A DNA stretch of 9,313 nt from Actinomycetota bacterium (GCA_030017355.1 JASEIR010000092.1:1-9313), one strand, 5' to 3'. Counted from the stretch's first letter, positions 1-6,858 are shown. The notes: generated from the sequence alone by a model not told the origin. Numbers and translations are program-made.

Positions 1-120
1 TTTAGCGGCGGTCGGCGGTCTGCGGTCGGCGGTCGGGCTCCGAAGGAGCCCATAGCGGCGGTCTGCGGTCTGCGGTCAGGCTCCGAAGGAGCCTAATGCG
101 GTGGTCTGCGGTCAGTGGTC
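1..120. repeat. GC-rich heptamer repeat block with two 17-nt palindromes (left copy)
   Basis: The block consists of imperfect 7-bp units, mainly GCGGTCG and GCGGTCT, interrupted by two palindromes at 35-51 and 78-94. Both palindromes share the core GGCTCCGAAGGAGCC. The outermost pair is G-C in the first copy and A-T in the second, a compensatory difference that favours a conserved stem with a 3-nt loop. The block opens with TTTAGCGGCGGTCGGCGGTC, and the same 20 bases occur on the opposite strand at 9218-9237. It is non-coding in appearance, and its left limit may lie outside the window. Function is unknown; it resembles dispersed intergenic repeats of the REP type in general design only. Confidence 0.85.
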
Positions 121-133
121 GTTTTTTTTCGGC

Positions 134-210
134 CTCCCGTCCCCGATCTGCTTTTTTGTCCATCTCCCGTCCCCGGTCTGTTCTTTTGCCCATCTTTCGT
201 CCCCTGTCTT
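134..210. repeat. 30-bp tandem repeat, about 2.6 copies
   Basis: Units lie at 134-163 and 164-193, with a partial third copy at 194-210. Each starts with CTCCCGTCCCC or a close variant and continues through a T-rich stretch to CCAT. Read on the minus strand the units are purine-rich, with a GGGGACGGGAG core. The repeat abuts the heptamer block and may belong to the same composite element. No function can be read from it. Confidence 0.75.
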
Positions 211-233
211 CGGGCTTTCGGTCTCCAGGTCTT

Positions 234-256
234 AAAAGCTGCTAATAGCTGCTTTT
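234..256. terminator. Small hairpin with A-tract and T-tract arms; possible weak bidirectional terminator
   Basis: AAAAGC at 234-239 pairs with GCTTTT at 251-256. After a T-T mismatch, GCT pairs with AGC around an AAT loop. The run of T in the 3' arm and the matching A run in the 5' arm would suit weak intrinsic termination from either side, insulating the cad promoter from the repeats. The stem has few G-C pairs, so the terminator role is tentative. The palindrome itself is plain in the sequence. Confidence 0.35.
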
Positions 257-280
257 ATCACTGGCCCTCTCACATAGTTA

Positions 281-308
281 TTGACTAGGCTTAAATTTCC
301 GATATAAT
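281..308 (+). promoter_or_regulatory. Sigma-70-type promoter of the cad operon
   Basis: The -35 element TTGACT is at 281-286 and the perfect -10 element TATAAT is at 303-308, separated by 16 bp. Transcription should begin around 314-316, about 35 bases before the cadC start codon. No competing promoter of this quality is seen in the 349-base spacer. Confidence 0.85.
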
Positions 309-311
309 TGT

Positions 312-335
312 CTATATGAACATATATTCATATAG
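312..335 (+). promoter_or_regulatory. ArsR/SmtB-family (CadC) operator overlapping the transcription start
   Basis: There is an inverted repeat with 9-bp perfect arms, CTATATGAA and TTCATATAG, separated by 6 bp. The centre, TGAACATATATTCA, fits the TGAACA-N2-TATTCA pattern known from operators of the metal sensors SmtB and CzrA. It begins 3 bp after the -10 element and covers the expected start point. A bound repressor there would block RNA polymerase until Zn, Cd or Pb releases it. That the neighbouring cadC product binds here is inferred from the family and position. Confidence 0.85.
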
Positions 336-349
336 CCTGGAGAAGTGAC

Positions 350-748
350 ATGTCTTTTGAAGATATTTGCTCTGAGAGACGCGTAGATAGAGAAAAAATC
401 GATAAGGTAAAGCAGCATCTAATACCTGGTACTGCAACAGAAAGACTTGCTGATACCTTTAAGGTTTTATCTGATCCAACAAGGCTAAAAATTGTCTTTG
501 CCCTGCTCTATGGCGAACTCTGCGTGTGCGAGATCGCAGATATCGTTGAAATGAGCCAATCAGCTGTATCCCATCAGCTACGAAAACTAAAAGATCACAG
601 GCTTATCAAGCGGCGCAAATCAGCCAATATGGTCTACTACTCACTTGATGATGACCATATCTTCAAGTTGCTTAGCCAAGGCGTAGAGCATGTACAGGAA
701 GATTTATCTGAGCCATTAAAAATGCCAAGTTTAGATAGTTTTAAGTGA
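350..748 (+). CDS. cadC: ArsR/SmtB-family metal-sensing repressor, CadC type
   Basis: This is a 132-residue winged-helix repressor expected to bind the operator just upstream and to leave it when it binds Cd, Pb or Zn. The helix-turn-helix lies around residues 57-82 (ELCVCEIAD, then SQSAVSHQLRKL). Cys58 and Cys60 in the ELCVC motif, plus Cys7 at the N-terminus, match three of the four soft-metal ligands of pI258 CadC; the fourth, Cys11, is Arg here. The alpha-5 zinc site is complete: Asp101, His103, His114 and Glu117, at the same residue numbers as in CadC. The ATG at 350 follows GGAGAAG at 339-345 with good spacing. The stop codon overlaps the cadA GTG by 4 bases (GTGA), so the two are probably translationally coupled. 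The family assignment is firm; the exact metal preference is inference. Confidence 0.93.
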   Translation: MSFEDICSERRVDREKIDKVKQHLIPGTATERLADTFKVLSDPTRLKIVFALLYGELCVCEIADIVEMSQSAVSHQLRKLKDHRLIKRRKSANMVYYSLDDDHIFKLLSQGVEHVQEDLSEPLKMPSLDSFK

Positions 749-3114
749 TTTTTATGCTTTCAGATAGCAAAAAAGCTGCCCGCACAATTGAAGAAACATA
801 TATACTTTCTGGCCTTGATTGTCCTGATTGTGCAATGAAAGTTGAGAAAGCTATCCAAAAAATGCCTGGCGTAAAAGATGTATCAGTTAATTTTGCCGCA
901 TCAAACATCCACATAAAATATGATCCAAGAAGCAGCTCAACGGCCGATATCTTCTCTAAGATTAGAGGCTTTGGCTATGAGGTAGGCTCGCCTGAAGATG
1001 TGCGCAGGTCGGTCTTTAGAATTAAAGGCCTTGATTGTCCTGATTGTGCAATGAAACTGCAGAAAAAAATAGCTGGTCTCTCCGGTGTAGTTTCAGCTGA
1101 GCTTGTATATGAAACAGCCAAGCTAACTGTCAATCACCATGAGGAAGTTATATCGCTCCCTAACCTGAAGAAAGCTGTAAGTGCAAGCGGCTACAGGGCA
1201 GAGTTTGAGGATATACAAAAAACTAAACCTTCAACCAGGCCATTTTGGATTTCTAACAAAAGGTCGCTAACAGTTATTGCATCAGCTATCCCACTGGCGG
1301 CTGGCGGCCTTGTAGAATTTATTGCTGGCCAAAGCTTTATAAGCATTACTCTATTATCAGTTGCCATATTGATTGCAGGATACCGACCTGCTAAAAGTTC
1401 CATCTTCTCCTTAAAATCGCTTGTCTTTGATATGAATGTTCTTATGACGTTAGCTGTTATTGGAGCGATTGCCATTGGTCAGTGGATAGAAGCAGCTACT
1501 GTCATGTTTTTATATTCGCTTGGCACAATGCTTGAAGCCTATACGATGGATAAAACCCGTCATGCAATACATAGACTTCTTGAGATTGCGCCCAACGAAG
1601 CAACTGTTAAGCACGGCCATGATTTTAAGGTTTTGCCAGTTGAAGATATTTGCATTGGCGACATTGTTATAGTTAGGCCAGGTGAACGCATACCTGTAGA
1701 TGGAGAGGTCATATTTGGTCAATCATCCGTTAACCAATCACCAATTACGGGTGAATCTTTGCCAGTATTAAAAAATCCTGGCGAGCAGGTTTTCGCTGGT
1801 ACATTAAATCTCGATGGTTACCTTGAAATCAAAACCAGCAAGCTTTATAAGGATACGACGCTCTCTCACATCATTCACTTAGTTGAAGATGCCCAAGCTA
1901 AAAAGGCTTCTTCACAACGGTTCATAGATAGGTTTTCAAGGTATTATACTCCAGCTGTCATTTGCGCGGCATTCTTAATTGCTATTTTTCCTCCCCTATT
2001 TGGCCAGCCATTTGCTACTTGGTTTTATAGAGCTTTGGTTCTTCTCGTCATATCCTGCCCATGTGCCTTGGTTATTTCAACACCTGTATCAATAACGTCA
2101 GCAATTGGCGCCGCATCTAGAAACGGAATCCTTATTAAGGGCGGAGCTTATCTTGAAGCTGTTGGCAATCTATCTGCGGTTGTCTTTGACAAAACCGGCA
2201 CCCTTACCAGCGGCCGTCTTTCAGTTACTGATGTTATTCCACTTAATGGCTACAGCGACGCTGATGTTATTAAGATAACTGCTTCAATTGAGCAAAAATC
2301 AGGTCACCCTCTTTCTGATGCTATTGTTGATTATGCAAAAGACATTGGCACTGAATTTGCAGCCGTTCATAATTTTAAGTCCCTTCCTGGCCTTGGCCTT
2401 CAGGCAGATATCGATGGCATTACCTATTACGTTGGTAATCAGCGTTTATTCCAAAACAACAATCTAGCTGACCCAGAGGTAGACCCTTTGATATTTGCTC
2501 TTCAAAGGGAAGGTAAAACCACATTTTTGGTTGGTACCAATGAAAAGCTACTGGGTATTGTTGCAGTGGCCGATAAACTTCGCGAAGGTGCAAGAGAAAC
2601 AATAAATCGCCTCAATAACATGGGTATTTCAAATATTGTTATGCTTACCGGCGACAATGCTGATACTGCCAAGGAAATCGCGTCTCAGGTTGGAATTCGA
2701 GATTATCGAGCCGACCTTCTACCTAAAGACAAGGTTGATGCGATAGAAGAAATTATTAGCCAATACGGCCCCGTTGCAATGATTGGTGATGGCGTTAATG
2801 ACGCGCCGGCAATATCTCGCGCAAACGTGGGAATAGCAATGGGTGCTATTGGTTCGGATATTGCACTTGAGACATCCGACATTGCTCTTATGTCCGATGA
2901 CCTTAAAAACGTCCCGTATATTATTCAGCTTAGTAGGCGCGCGCTTAAGATTATTAAGCAAAATGTTGCAGCTTCAATCATTGTTAAGTTTGCATTCATT
3001 GCTCTTGCGGTTTTTGGATTTGCCACGTTGTGGATGGCAGTGTTTGCGGATACGGGAATTTCAGTTCTTGTTATTTTAAACGGTATGAGACTTTTCGCAA
3101 GATCAGGGTCTTAG
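745..3114 (+). CDS. cadA: P1B-type heavy-metal-exporting ATPase (Zn2+/Cd2+/Pb2+), CadA/ZntA type
   Basis: This 789-residue membrane pump should use ATP to expel divalent soft metals. Two heavy-metal-associated domains occupy about residues 18-85 and 89-155, each with a GLDCPDC metal loop (Cys26/29 and Cys98/101). Membrane helices follow from about 173. Catalytic motifs appear in family order: TGES 335-338, the transport CPC 438-440, phosphorylated Asp482 in DKTGT, HP 521-522, TGDN 635-638 and GDGVND 681-686. Asp769-Thr-Gly771 in the last helix, followed by NGMRL, is the signature of the Zn/Cd/Pb subgroup rather than the copper pumps. The GTG at 745 overlaps the cadC stop. The ATG at 754 is an equally possible start, giving 786 residues; neither has a strong ribosome site. 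Operon position and the CadC operator imply metal-induced expression. Confidence 0.95.
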   Translation: MIFMLSDSKKAARTIEETYILSGLDCPDCAMKVEKAIQKMPGVKDVSVNFAASNIHIKYDPRSSSTADIFSKIRGFGYEVGSPEDVRRSVFRIKGLDCPDCAMKLQKKIAGLSGVVSAELVYETAKLTVNHHEEVISLPNLKKAVSASGYRAEFEDIQKTKPSTRPFWISNKRSLTVIASAIPLAAGGLVEFIAGQSFISITLLSVAILIAGYRPAKSSIFSLKSLVFDMNVLMTLAVIGAIAIGQWIEAATVMFLYSLGTMLEAYTMDKTRHAIHRLLEIAPNEATVKHGHDFKVLPVEDICIGDIVIVRPGERIPVDGEVIFGQSSVNQSPITGESLPVLKNPGEQVFAGTLNLDGYLEIKTSKLYKDTTLSHIIHLVEDAQAKKASSQRFIDRFSRYYTPAVICAAFLIAIFPPLFGQPFATWFYRALVLLVISCPCALVISTPVSITSAIGAASRNGILIKGGAYLEAVGNLSAVVFDKTGTLTSGRLSVTDVIPLNGYSDADVIKITASIEQKSGHPLSDAIVDYAKDIGTEFAAVHNFKSLPGLGLQADIDGITYYVGNQRLFQNNNLADPEVDPLIFALQREGKTTFLVGTNEKLLGIVAVADKLREGARETINRLNNMGISNIVMLTGDNADTAKEIASQVGIRDYRADLLPKDKVDAIEEIISQYGPVAMIGDGVNDAPAISRANVGIAMGAIGSDIALETSDIALMSDDLKNVPYIIQLSRRALKIIKQNVAASIIVKFAFIALAVFGFATLWMAVFADTGISVLVILNGMRLFARSGS
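811..1056 (+). repeat. 30-bp identical direct repeat within cadA (metal-binding loops)
   Basis: Positions 811-840 and 1027-1056 are identical over 30 bases, 216 bp (72 codons) apart. Both encode GLDCPDCAMK. Sequence on either side has diverged strongly, including at the protein level, so identity is confined to the metal-binding loop and the start of the following helix. Confidence 0.9.
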
Positions 3115-3119
3115 GTGAT
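3113..3119 (+). promoter_or_regulatory. Ribosome binding site that sets a TTG start for the ferredoxin-like gene
   Basis: AGGTGAT is a 7-base match to the 16S rRNA anti-Shine-Dalgarno sequence. It overlaps the last two bases of the cadA stop codon TAG and stands 6 bases before TTG at 3126. No ATG or GTG occurs in this frame between 3030 and the first cluster cysteines. This site therefore decides the start and suggests translation coupled to cadA. Confidence 0.8.
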
Positions 3120-3125
3120 GTACGC

Positions 3126-3320
3126 TTGATAAAAGCAGGTGTTAATTACAACAAATGCAAAATTTGCAAGAAATGTGTGGCTCGCCGAGCTTGCCCAACA
3201 AAAGCTTTGTTTAAGCTTGATGAGGATGAGCCAGCGGTAGTCGATCTTAAGTTATGCCACGGCTGCGGAGACTGCGTTGCCGCATGCCCTCACAAGGCTC
3301 TTTATATTAAGGAGTTTTAG
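3126..3320 (+). CDS. Small two-[4Fe-4S] ferredoxin-like protein downstream of cadA
   Basis: The product is 64 residues when started at TTG 3126, chosen for the strong AGGTGAT site 6 bases upstream; the alternative ATG at 3030 would overlap cadA by 85 bases. It has two cysteine clusters. The first is Cys11-x2-Cys14-x2-Cys17-x5-Cys23-Pro, and the second, Cys44-x2-Cys47-x2-Cys50-x3-Cys54-Pro, is the classical bacterial ferredoxin spacing. The first cluster is two residues longer than the usual x3 gap (VARRA between the last two cysteines). No membrane segment or signal peptide is seen, so it should be cytosolic and carry electrons or sense redox or metal state. It begins 11 bases after cadA and is probably in the metal-inducible operon. 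Partner and function are unknown. Its last 14 bases overlap the convergent glycosyltransferase gene. Confidence 0.85.
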   Translation: MIKAGVNYNKCKICKKCVARRACPTKALFKLDEDEPAVVDLKLCHGCGDCVAACPHKALYIKEF

Positions 3321-3981
3321 CGTTTTTTATAGCTCTGCCCCTAATACTTTGCTTTAGCATATCAAAATACATCTTCATTCTAAATTTAAAACCCTTAATT
3401 ATGCCAAGCTTTTCTTCTTTCATTACTTGGCCAGCTTCATCAAAAATAACTTCTTTCACTTTAAAGCCATTGTTTTTAGCATGTTGTGTAATTGCGATTT
3501 CTACGCCAAACCCAGTATTTCTAAGATCTGCTAAACCATATAAAAAGTCTCTTTTTAGAGCACGCTGTCCTGAAATAAACGGCACAATCTTTTGCGCAAG
3601 GTCCGTCCTTAGCCTTCCCCCTTCAAATTTGCCGACTGTCATCATAATATCATTGCTATTTATCAATGGGTTTAGCAGATCCTCGATATGTTTTTGCTTT
3701 AGACCTACAAGATCGGCATCGATAAAAGCAATTATATCAGCATCCGTAGCTTCTATACCTGTTTGCATGGCAGCACCTTTACCGCCATTTATTTCATGCC
3801 TTAAGACTCTGGCTCCATACTTCCTAGCAACTTCAGAGGTTCTATCGGTTGATCCATCATCAACCACAATTACCTCTTCAATAAGGGCCACGTTGGTTAA
3901 AACTTCTAGAACGGCTCCTATGCGGCTCTCTTCATTTAGCGCTGGAACAATAACTGCTATCCTAGGCAATTCTTGGTTCAT
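3307..3981 (-). CDS. Family 2 glycosyltransferase, cytosolic
   Basis: This 224-residue GT-A fold enzyme transfers a sugar from a nucleotide-sugar donor; donor and acceptor cannot be read from sequence. The family motifs are present: the N-terminal strand IAVIVPALNEE (8-18), DDGSTD (41-46) for nucleotide binding, NGGKGAA (65-71) and the metal-binding DAD (88-90). SGQRALKRDFL at 137-147 fits the acceptor-side region of the dolichyl-phosphate-mannose-synthase-like and related GT2 enzymes. There is no transmembrane helix, so it acts on a soluble or membrane-surface acceptor. The ATG at 3981 follows GGGGGTGA upstream on the minus strand. It lies 64 bases downstream of proS with no terminator between, so it is probably the last gene of the dxr operon. 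The 3' end overlaps the convergent ferredoxin-like gene by 14 bp. The family is secure; the specific substrate is unknown. Confidence 0.88.
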   Translation of the reverse strand: MNQELPRIAVIVPALNEESRIGAVLEVLTNVALIEEVIVVDDGSTDRTSEVARKYGARVLRHEINGGKGAAMQTGIEATDADIIAFIDADLVGLKQKHIEDLLNPLINSNDIMMTVGKFEGGRLRTDLAQKIVPFISGQRALKRDFLYGLADLRNTGFGVEIAITQHAKNNGFKVKEVIFDEAGQVMKEEKLGIIKGFKFRMKMYFDMLKQSIRGRAIKNAKTP

Positions 3982-4045
3982 ATATTGTTTTTCACCCCCA
4001 CCCTACGCCCTCCCCCACAAGAAGAAGAGGCGCTGAAGGACACTT

Positions 4046-5779
4046 TTATACCGCCTCCAGGCTAATTTCACTACGCAGTTTCTGTACCAGCTCGTAGATA
4101 TTTTCTGCGGCTTTATCCAGTGGGTATTCCAGCCTCTCTCCTGTAGCTCGAATCTTAACTTCTACATTGCCGCTTGAGGCTGTTCGTGACCCTATAATTA
4201 CTTGAATAGGAAAACCTATTAGATCAGCATCTGCAAATTTCTTCCCCGCTGATTCGATTCTGTCGTCGATTGCAACCTCGACACCCTTTGAGCCCAAAGC
4301 ATCAAAAATCGAATCAGCGATTTTCTTCTGCTCTTCCCTATCGTAATTTAAAACAATGATTGATACTTCATAGGGTGCAATTGTGATTGGCCATATAATA
4401 CCTTTATCATCGTGATTTTGCTCTATTGCGGCGGCAACTGCCCTGCTTACTCCAATACCATAGCAACCCATAATATAGGGTTTTTGCTGGCCATCTTCAT
4501 CCACAAACATTGCACCCATTGCCTCGCTATATTTGGTGCCAAGTTGGAATATATGGCCAACTTCAATTCCTTTTGCAGATATCAAAGCGCCCTCTTTGCA
4601 CTTTGGGCATCTATCCCCTGCTTTTACTATCTTTAGATCAGCCCACTCCTGAACCTGAAAATCTTCTCCAACATTTACGTTTATCATATGAGCGCCTGCT
4701 TTGTTAGCCCCAACTACAAAGTTACGCATGACAGATATTTCATTGTCAGCTACCAAGCGCACTCCACGCAGACCAACAGGGCCCACATAGCCTTGAACTA
4801 AATCTGGGTAATCCTGCCATTCAGTCCCTGTAAGTAGGTGAAAATCGTTTGACCCTAGCACTTGAGCTAGCTTTTCTTCATTTACGTCTCGGTCTCCCCT
4901 AATAAGGACAGCCGCAAGTTGGTCACCATATTTGTAGATAAGCGTCTTAACAATCTTTTCTGCTTGAACTCCCAAAAAGGAAGAGACCTCTTCCACACTT
5001 TTTTGATTTGGTGTTCTTACAATTTCTGATTGCTTTATTTCCTCAGCTGAAGGCTCTTCCAGCCTTGTTGTTGCAACATCTTGGCTTGCAGCATAATCAC
5101 AGGTATCGCAGTAGTAAATTGTATCTTCTCCTGCTTCTGCAAGAACCATAAACTCTTGACTTACCTTTCCGCCAATCAAACCAGATGCTGCTTCAACTGC
5201 CCTAAACTTAAAGCCGCATCTTGTGAATATACGGCTATAGGCACTATACATATCGTCGTATGATTTTTTAAGTTCTTCAATGCTTGCGTTGAAACTATAG
5301 GCATCTTTCATGATGAACTCTCGGCCGCGCATCAGACCAAATCTTGGTCTTATCTCGTCTCTAAACTTTACTTGAATTTGGTAAAGCGTTATTGGAAGCT
5401 GCCTATAAGAGCGCACTTCCTTCATAACTATGTCTGTTATTAGTTCCTCATGCGTTGGTCCAAGTGCGAAATCTCGCTCGTTTCTATCCTTTAAGCGCAT
5501 CATTTCAGGGCCGTATTGAAACCAACGCTCTGTCTTTTTCCATAAATCTGCAGGTTGAAGCGCTGGCATAAGCAATTCTTGAGCATTAATCCTGTCCATC
5601 TCTTCTCTAATGATATTTTCAATTTTCCTAAGCACTCTTAGGCCAAGCGGCAGAAATGCGTATATTCCGGCTGCAACTTTTCTTATCATTCCAGCGCGAA
5701 GAAGTAATTTGTGGCTTACAACTTCAGCTTCAGCTGGACTTTCTTTAAGTGTAGGCGTAAATAAAATTGAGAATCTCAT
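4046..5779 (-). CDS. proS: Prolyl-tRNA synthetase, bacterial type with editing domain
   Basis: This class II synthetase charges tRNA-Pro with proline. At 577 residues it has the normal bacterial length. The catalytic core shows GPTHEE (108-112), motif 2 at about 139-160 (FRDEIRPRFGLMRGREFIMKD) and motif 3, GCYGIGVSR, at 438-446. A YbaK-like insertion of about residues 225-400 sits between motifs 2 and 3. It includes VKTLIYK (277-283), whose Lys278 probably corresponds to the editing lysine of the E. coli enzyme, which removes mischarged Ala-tRNA-Pro. Paired cysteines 224/227 and 391/394 bracket the insertion and may hold zinc. The anticodon-binding domain starts at about 468. The ATG at 5779 follows GAAGGAA (5788-5794) with good spacing and lies 5 bases after the ispG stop, so the two are co-transcribed. 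No T-box leader is present, as expected inside an operon. Confidence 0.97.
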   Translation of the reverse strand: MRFSILFTPTLKESPAEAEVVSHKLLLRAGMIRKVAAGIYAFLPLGLRVLRKIENIIREEMDRINAQELLMPALQPADLWKKTERWFQYGPEMMRLKDRNERDFALGPTHEELITDIVMKEVRSYRQLPITLYQIQVKFRDEIRPRFGLMRGREFIMKDAYSFNASIEELKKSYDDMYSAYSRIFTRCGFKFRAVEAASGLIGGKVSQEFMVLAEAGEDTIYYCDTCDYAASQDVATTRLEEPSAEEIKQSEIVRTPNQKSVEEVSSFLGVQAEKIVKTLIYKYGDQLAAVLIRGDRDVNEEKLAQVLGSNDFHLLTGTEWQDYPDLVQGYVGPVGLRGVRLVADNEISVMRNFVVGANKAGAHMINVNVGEDFQVQEWADLKIVKAGDRCPKCKEGALISAKGIEVGHIFQLGTKYSEAMGAMFVDEDGQQKPYIMGCYGIGVSRAVAAAIEQNHDDKGIIWPITIAPYEVSIIVLNYDREEQKKIADSIFDALGSKGVEVAIDDRIESAGKKFADADLIGFPIQVIIGSRTASSGNVEVKIRATGERLEYPLDKAAENIYELVQKLRSEISLEAV

Positions 5780-5784
5780 TGCTT

Positions 5785-6858
5785 TTATTCCTTCTCTTTT
5801 GTTTTTTCTATATCCTCGATTAACTTTTTTATCTCTGCCATTAGCTCCTCAGCCATATTACTAGTTGAAATTCGCCTTAAAGCTTTACCTCCCTTAAAAA
5901 GAACGCCCTCCTTCTTTCCACCCGCAACACCTATATCGGCCTCTCGAGCTTCTCCTGGGCCGTTTACAACGCAACCCATCACTGCCACCTTAATTGGCAC
6001 CCTTACTTTCATGAGTTGTTTCTCGATTTCTTCAACCACTGGTATAACATCAATATCGCATCGACCGCATGTTGGGCAAGATATTATTTCCGGCCCATAA
6101 CTTCTCAAGCCTAGCGCTTGTAATATTTGAAACGCCACATGGACTTCATGAACTGGGTCTGCTGAGAGCGAAACGCGTATGGTGTCACCAATTCCACTTG
6201 CTAGAAGAACTCCAAGGCCAACAGACGATTTTATGGTTCCAGACATCAGCGATCCTGATTCTGTTATGCCTAAATGTAGCGGATAATTGGTTTCTGAGGC
6301 AAGCATTCGATAAGCATTTATTGAATCAATCACTGATGATGACTTTACTGATAAAACAAGATTTTTAAACTTCAGCTTTTCGCAAAAATTTACGTACTCA
6401 ATGCAGCTTTTAACCAACGCTTTAGCTATATCCTTTTCCTTTGAATATTTGGGGTGTAGCGAGCCTGAGTTAACACCAATCCTTACCGCGATATCTTTTT
6501 CCTTTGCTTTTTCAATAACTTTAGCTACCAAATCAAGCTTGCCTATGTTTCCGGGGTTGATGCGGATTTTATCAGCTCCAGCTTCAATCGCCTCGACAGC
6601 ATATTCCCAATGAAAGTGAATGTCTGCAATCAAAGGGATTTTTATATTCTTCTTTATCTTTGGTATAGCAGCGATGGCTTTGCGATTTGGCACTGCAACC
6701 CTTACTATCTCGCAGCCAACTTCTTCGAGCTCTTTGATTTGCGCAACAGTTTCCTTTATATTTTCGGTTTTACTGTTTGTCATAGACTGAACGGCAACTG
6801 GATTGCCGCCCCCAATCTCTACATCGCCTATTCTAACTTTGCGGGTATTGCTAGCCAT
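5785..6858 (-). CDS. ispG: 4-hydroxy-3-methylbut-2-en-1-yl diphosphate synthase (flavodoxin/ferredoxin), GcpE
   Basis: IspG catalyses the penultimate step of the MEP isoprenoid pathway, reductively opening methylerythritol cyclodiphosphate to HMBPP with a [4Fe-4S] cluster. The 357-residue product has an N-terminal TIM barrel (QSMTN at 24-28, ADIHFHW at 78-84, KIRINPGNIG at 97-106) and a C-terminal cluster domain. The cluster ligands are Cys261, Cys264 (SCPTCGR) and Cys296, with Glu303 in NGPGEA as the expected fourth ligand. It is the two-domain bacterial form, without the extra middle domain of plant enzymes. Its ATG overlaps the rseP stop by one base (TAATG), a strong sign of coupled translation. 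dxr, from the same pathway, is two genes upstream. IspG needs a small electron donor; the ferredoxin-like protein nearby is a conceivable but unproven candidate. Confidence 0.97.
   Translation of the reverse strand: MASNTRKVRIGDVEIGGGNPVAVQSMTNSKTENIKETVAQIKELEEVGCEIVRVAVPNRKAIAAIPKIKKNIKIPLIADIHFHWEYAVEAIEAGADKIRINPGNIGKLDLVAKVIEKAKEKDIAVRIGVNSGSLHPKYSKEKDIAKALVKSCIEYVNFCEKLKFKNLVLSVKSSSVIDSINAYRMLASETNYPLHLGITESGSLMSGTIKSSVGLGVLLASGIGDTIRVSLSADPVHEVHVAFQILQALGLRSYGPEIISCPTCGRCDIDVIPVVEEIEKQLMKVRVPIKVAVMGCVVNGPGEAREADIGVAGGKKEGVLFKGGKALRRISTSNMAEELMAEIKKLIEDIEKTKEKE

Noticed and set aside
1..120. CRISPR array
   Set aside because: The repeated units are 7-bp heptamers and palindromes without constant repeats separated by unique spacers, and no cas genes are present.
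2..193. 63-codon open frame on the minus strand, with DRGRE and TADRRP repeats
   Set aside because: It is made entirely of the 30-bp tandem and heptamer repeats, has no recognisable domain, and its period follows the DNA repeats. Repeats lacking stop codons readily create such frames.
3030..3125. ATG start for the ferredoxin-like gene within cadA
   Set aside because: It would overlap cadA by 85 bases and add a tail unlike ferredoxins. TTG at 3126 has a 7-base ribosome-site match at good spacing.
3401..4036. 211-codon plus-strand open frame opposite the glycosyltransferase
   Set aside because: It is the antisense shadow of a clear GT2 gene on the minus strand. Its translation shows no domain and is serine/isoleucine-rich, as expected of a shadow frame.
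3982..4045. Terminator between proS and the glycosyltransferase
   Set aside because: The spacer is C-rich on the plus strand but forms no convincing stem followed by a T-run.
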